A stretch of 60,069 nt of DNA from Oscillospiraceae bacterium (GTDB lineage Bacteria; Bacillota; Clostridia; Oscillospirales; CAG-272). Both the position numbers and the translations under genes were made by a program. The stretch's first letter is position 1. Each line of letters starts with the position of its first letter. The notes below the pieces were generated by a model, which saw only the letters and a program-made list of their open reading frames with translations, ran no database searches and was not told the DNA's origin. The DNA lies in NCBI GenBank assembly GCA_015065075.1, contig SVRA01000003.1, positions 1 through 60,069 on the forward strand, written 5' to 3'. Shown in pieces: positions 56,478 through 60,069 of the stretch.

Positions 56478-58709
56478 ATGGACAACAACACGGTACAAAC
56501 GAATGATTTTACAGCTAAAAAGCTGATAGATCTGCTCAGGGTCACGGGAAAGAATTACGACCTTGATAAAATACAAAGAGCATACGAGTATGCGGCAATG
56601 CTTCACGTCGGACAGTTCCGCGCAAGCGGTGAGCCGTATATCTCGCATCCTCTGGCGGTCGCGGAGATAGTTGCAAGCCTCGAGCTTGACACCGACTCGA
56701 TATGCGCGGCTCTGCTTCACGATACGGTCGAGGACTGCTCCGACAAGACCGACCTCAAGGAAATACAAAAGCTTTTTGGACCCGAGGTGGCTCTGCTCGT
56801 TGACGGTCTTACAAAGCTCGTTTACTTTGAGATTGAGGACAAAGAGGAGCAGCACATCGAAAATCTCCGAAGGATGCTGCTTGCGATGTCGAAGGACGTC
56901 AGAGTCATTTTTATCAAGCTTTGCGACAGACTTCACAATATGAGGACTCTTGATGCGAAAAAAGAGAACAAGAGAAGACTTACCGCGCTTGAAACTATGC
57001 ACGTATACGCTCCTCTCGCTCACCGACTCGGTATGCAGAAGATCAAGCAGGAGCTTGAAAATCTCAGTCTTCAGCATCTTGACCCGATCGGATATAACGA
57101 GGTCAGAAACGATATCGAGGGCAAATACGGAAAGAGCCTTAATCTGATCGAGCATATCAGAGCCGTTATTTCGGATAAGCTCAACGAGAACGGTATCAAT
57201 TTCTACCTTGAGGGAAGAATAAAGACAGTCTACAGCGTGTACAAAAAGATGTACAACCAGAACAAGAGCTTCGATGAGATATACGATTTTTACGCGTTAC
57301 GTGTTATCGTTGACACCGAGCTTGAGTGCTACGCTACGCTCGGTATCATTCACGAGATGTTCAACTCGCTTCCCGGACGCTTCAAGGATTATATTTCAAC
57401 TCCTAAGCCCAATATGTACAGATCCCTGCATACCACGGTCATCGGGCGCGAGGGTATTCCTTTTGAGGTCCAGATAAGGACCAGAGAGATGCATCATATC
57501 GCGGAATACGGTATCGCGGCGCACTGGAAGTATAAGTCCGGTGCATCCTCTAAGCAGGAGCTGGACAAGAAGCTTGAGTGGATATCGCGTCTTATCGAGA
57601 CCGAGGATGGCACGCGCGATCCCGACGAGTTTATGGACGCTATCAAGACCGATATTTTGCACGACGAGGTCTTTGCGTTCACACCCAAGGGTGATATAAT
57701 TCCTCTGCCGCAGGGTGCTACTGTAATTGACTTTGCTTATGCTATACACTCTGCAGTCGGAAACAAGATGATAGGCGCCAAGATCAACGGCATGATCGTT
57801 CCTATTGACCGCACGGTTCAGAACGGTGAGATCGTTGAGGTACTGACGTCGTCGAGCACCAAGGGGCCGAGCCGAGATTGGCTGAATATCGTCAAGACGA
57901 GCGAGGCAAGATCGAAGATAAGGCAGTGGTTTAAGAAGGAGTCGAGACCCGAGAACATCGTGCTTGGTCGCGCCATTCTTGACGGTGAGTTTAAAAAGTA
58001 CAACGTTAAGCTTACCGATCAGCAGAAGAACGATATGGTTGCCGTTGTGGCACAAAGAACCGGCTTTACGAGTGCCGACGATCTTTATAATGCCGTCGGT
58101 TACGGAGGCGTTGCACTTAACAAGCTTGCGAACAAGCTTAAGGAAGAGATATCCAAGATGACTGTGGTGAACGCTGAACCTGCTGTCGTTACAGAGGAGA
58201 CGATGGTTCAGAAGAGCCAGAAACCCAAGCATCTCAAGTCGAACGGCGGTATAGTCGTCGACGGCGAGGCAGGCTGTCTGGTCAAGTTCGCAAAGTGCTG
58301 TAATCCCTTGCCCGGAGACGACGTCGTCGGATTCGTTACCAAGGGCTACGGTATATCGATACACAAGAAGGATTGTCCCAACGTTATCGAGGGCATGAAG
58401 AACGACGAAAATAAGGATCGTTGGAAGGTCGCTTACTGGGAGGAGCAGGACAACGGATCCTCCAGAAGCGTTTACGAGGCATTGCTTCAGCTCTTTACAG
58501 AGGACAGAGTGGGTATGCTTGCAGATATTGCGGTTGCGCTTGCCGATATGAAGGTTTCTATTCTTCAGGTCAATTCGCAGAAGAGAAACAACGGCAGATG
58601 TATAATCACCTTGAAGATAAGCTGCAAGAACATCGAGCATTACGATTCGATCGTTTCAAGACTGCGCTCGCTGAACGGAGTTGAGAGTGTGGCGAGAGGC
58701 TTCTCGTGA
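56478..58709 (+). CDS. relA: Bifunctional (p)ppGpp synthetase/hydrolase Rel
   Basis: HD hydrolase (HVGQFRASGEPYISHPLAVAEI...LLHDTVEDC), synthetase (DFYALRVIVDTELECYATLGIIHEMF), TGS, ACT domains. Confidence 0.96.
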   Translation: MDNNTVQTNDFTAKKLIDLLRVTGKNYDLDKIQRAYEYAAMLHVGQFRASGEPYISHPLAVAEIVASLELDTDSICAALLHDTVEDCSDKTDLKEIQKLFGPEVALLVDGLTKLVYFEIEDKEEQHIENLRRMLLAMSKDVRVIFIKLCDRLHNMRTLDAKKENKRRLTALETMHVYAPLAHRLGMQKIKQELENLSLQHLDPIGYNEVRNDIEGKYGKSLNLIEHIRAVISDKLNENGINFYLEGRIKTVYSVYKKMYNQNKSFDEIYDFYALRVIVDTELECYATLGIIHEMFNSLPGRFKDYISTPKPNMYRSLHTTVIGREGIPFEVQIRTREMHHIAEYGIAAHWKYKSGASSKQELDKKLEWISRLIETEDGTRDPDEFMDAIKTDILHDEVFAFTPKGDIIPLPQGATVIDFAYAIHSAVGNKMIGAKINGMIVPIDRTVQNGEIVEVLTSSSTKGPSRDWLNIVKTSEARSKIRQWFKKESRPENIVLGRAILDGEFKKYNVKLTDQQKNDMVAVVAQRTGFTSADDLYNAVGYGGVALNKLANKLKEEISKMTVVNAEPAVVTEETMVQKSQKPKHLKSNGGIVVDGEAGCLVKFAKCCNPLPGDDVVGFVTKGYGISIHKKDCPNVIEGMKNDENKDRWKVAYWEEQDNGSSRSVYEALLQLFTEDRVGMLADIAVALADMKVSILQVNSQKRNNGRCIITLKISCKNIEHYDSIVSRLRSLNGVESVARGFS

Positions 58710-58766
58710 TCGCAACGGCGAAGGGTCGAGACAAATTTCAATTTTTAAGCAAAGGATCTGTAGATA

Positions 58767-59228
58767 ATGAAGGCGGTATTGCAGAGAGTAAAGAGCGCGA
58801 GCGTGAGCGTTGACGGTCAGGTCGTCGGGGAGTGCGCGGAGGGATTGATGATCCTTTTGGGTGTTGCGAACGGCGACACCGAGGAGGATGCGAGACTTCT
58901 TGCGACCAAGATATGTAATTTGAGAATATTTTGCGACGAGAATGACAAGATGAATCTTTCGGTCAAAAATATCGACGGCGAGGCACTCGTTATATCCCAA
59001 TTTACTTTGATGGCGAATTACAAGCACGGCAACCGCCCCGATTATCTTGAGTCGGCTCCTCCTGCCGAGGCGAACAGACTTTACGAATATTTTAAGGGAC
59101 TTATGGCTGCCGAGCTTCGTCACGTTGGTTGCGGAGTGTTCGGCGCACATATGGAAGTAAGTCTTATCAATAACGGACCCGTTACCATAGTTATGGATAG
59201 CGAGGTCCTCAAAAAGAAAAAGGCATAA
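58767..59228 (+). CDS. dtd: D-aminoacyl-tRNA deacylase
   Basis: MKAVLQRVKSASVSVDGQVVGECAEGLMILLGV...SQFTLMANYKHGNRPDY...NNGPVTIVM. Confidence 0.96.
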   Translation: MKAVLQRVKSASVSVDGQVVGECAEGLMILLGVANGDTEEDARLLATKICNLRIFCDENDKMNLSVKNIDGEALVISQFTLMANYKHGNRPDYLESAPPAEANRLYEYFKGLMAAELRHVGCGVFGAHMEVSLINNGPVTIVMDSEVLKKKKA

Positions 59229-59309
59229 GAGAGTACTCTTTGCCATCGTGTGACCCTTTAAAATACACGGATCGTGCAGGCAGTGCCTGCAGGGAAGGAC
59301 AACAGGAAA

Positions 59310-60069
59310 ATGAAACTTAACATAAGCGGTAATATAAACGCGTATTACGTTCAGACTCTTTGTATGATATTTTTCCCTGGGGAGAAATTTTCTGACAAGA
59401 TGCCGACGGATCCCGAGGTCGCGTCGCCCGAGCTGACGCTTTCTCTTGAGGAGACCGATGCGGGAGTTAAGGTATGCGCTGAATTGACGCTTGAAGAAAA
59501 ATTTGCTAACTGCGAAAAGGTATATCCTGTTCGCGAGGATATTACGTACGATAGACTCAAAAAGATCGCCGTGGGTGACGCGGTGTTATCGGTATGCAGT
59601 GAGGTCATAGGCTATAGACCCTCGTGGGGAATGCTCGTCGGCGTTCGTCCCTCCAAGGTCGCGACCGAGCTTTTTACAAGCGGAATGTCGAAGACAAAGG
59701 TCAAGAAAGCGTTGGTCAACGATTATTTCGTCATTCCCAAAAAGGCGGCGCTTGCCACCGAGGTCGCACTCAACGAGGCTGAATTTGTCCAGAAGGTAGA
59801 GCCCAAGGCGTGCAGCGTATATATATCGATACCTTTTTGCCCGACGAGATGTGCGTATTGCTCGTTCGTTTCATATACTTCTAAAAAGCTGCTTTCGACG
59901 ATACCCGATTATCTCGTTGCACTTGGCAAAGAGATAAACAGGACCTTTGATACTATCAAGGAGCTTGGTCTTACGGTCAAGACCATATACATAGGCGGAG
60001 GCACGCCCACGATACTTGATGAGGTTCAGCTTGCTTGGCTTTTATCTGTGGTAGAGGCGAATATCGACG
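59310..60069 (+). CDS. hemZ: HemZ-like coproporphyrinogen dehydrogenase, radical SAM (truncated at window edge)
   Basis: MKLNISGNINAYYVQTLCMIFFPGEKF...; GVRPSK; CxxxCxxC as CPTRCAYC; IGGGTPT; no stop before the window end so absent from ORF track. Confidence 0.88.
   Translation, partial: MKLNISGNINAYYVQTLCMIFFPGEKFSDKMPTDPEVASPELTLSLEETDAGVKVCAELTLEEKFANCEKVYPVREDITYDRLKKIAVGDAVLSVCSEVIGYRPSWGMLVGVRPSKVATELFTSGMSKTKVKKALVNDYFVIPKKAALATEVALNEAEFVQKVEPKACSVYISIPFCPTRCAYCSFVSYTSKKLLSTIPDYLVALGKEINRTFDTIKELGLTVKTIYIGGGTPTILDEVQLAWLLSVVEANID

Noticed and set aside
57396-58640. 414-aa minus ORF opposite rel
   Set aside because: Antisense shadow
1-60069. Defence system, prophage, integrative element or biosynthetic gene cluster
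   Set aside because: No integrase, transposase, phage structural, restriction or NRPS/PKS/RiPP enzyme genes recognised among the supported ORFs

Overview
The window is a chromosomal segment from a low-GC-type, apparently endospore-forming Firmicute (Clostridia-like; inferred from YqfC/YqfD/YlbJ, a DacF-like protein, the T-box and the gene orders; exact taxon not determinable by eye). Most of it is housekeeping: (ybaB)-recR, topB, degV/fakA-like pair, valS under a valine T-box, yqfC-yqfD-phoH-ybeY-era-recO, yajC, rimM-trmD, HPr, uvrC-rsmD-coaD, uvrB-uvrA, PHP phosphatase, dacF-like, pgi, Lrp-aminotransferase, pncB, cdaA-cdaR, recJ, rel, dtd, and a truncated hemZ-like gene at the right edge. 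The more accessory stretch is about 15.5-19.7 kb: ECF sigma/DUF4367 pair, small secreted protein, orphan ORFs, RHS scrap, tRNA-Thr and a disrupted tandem tRNA-Thr copy. No CRISPR array, prophage, transposase or obvious defence system was found. The best unexplained signals are non-coding: (1) a three-copy leader-type repeat (upstream of DUF3737, fakA-like and DUF4330-like genes) in which every copy carries a Shine-Dalgarno-preceded GTG mini-ORF of exactly 7 codons ending in TAG, enclosed by an inverted repeat and followed by a second hairpin and then the SD of the downstream gene; (2) a two-copy structured repeat (about 15.06-15.2 kb and 25.8-25.94 kb) whose long stems differ in sequence but remain paired (compensatory changes), one copy lying between the valS T-box and valS; (3) a tRNA-Thr tandem duplicate with a 47-nt net insertion. 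All calls are by eye; no database search was run.
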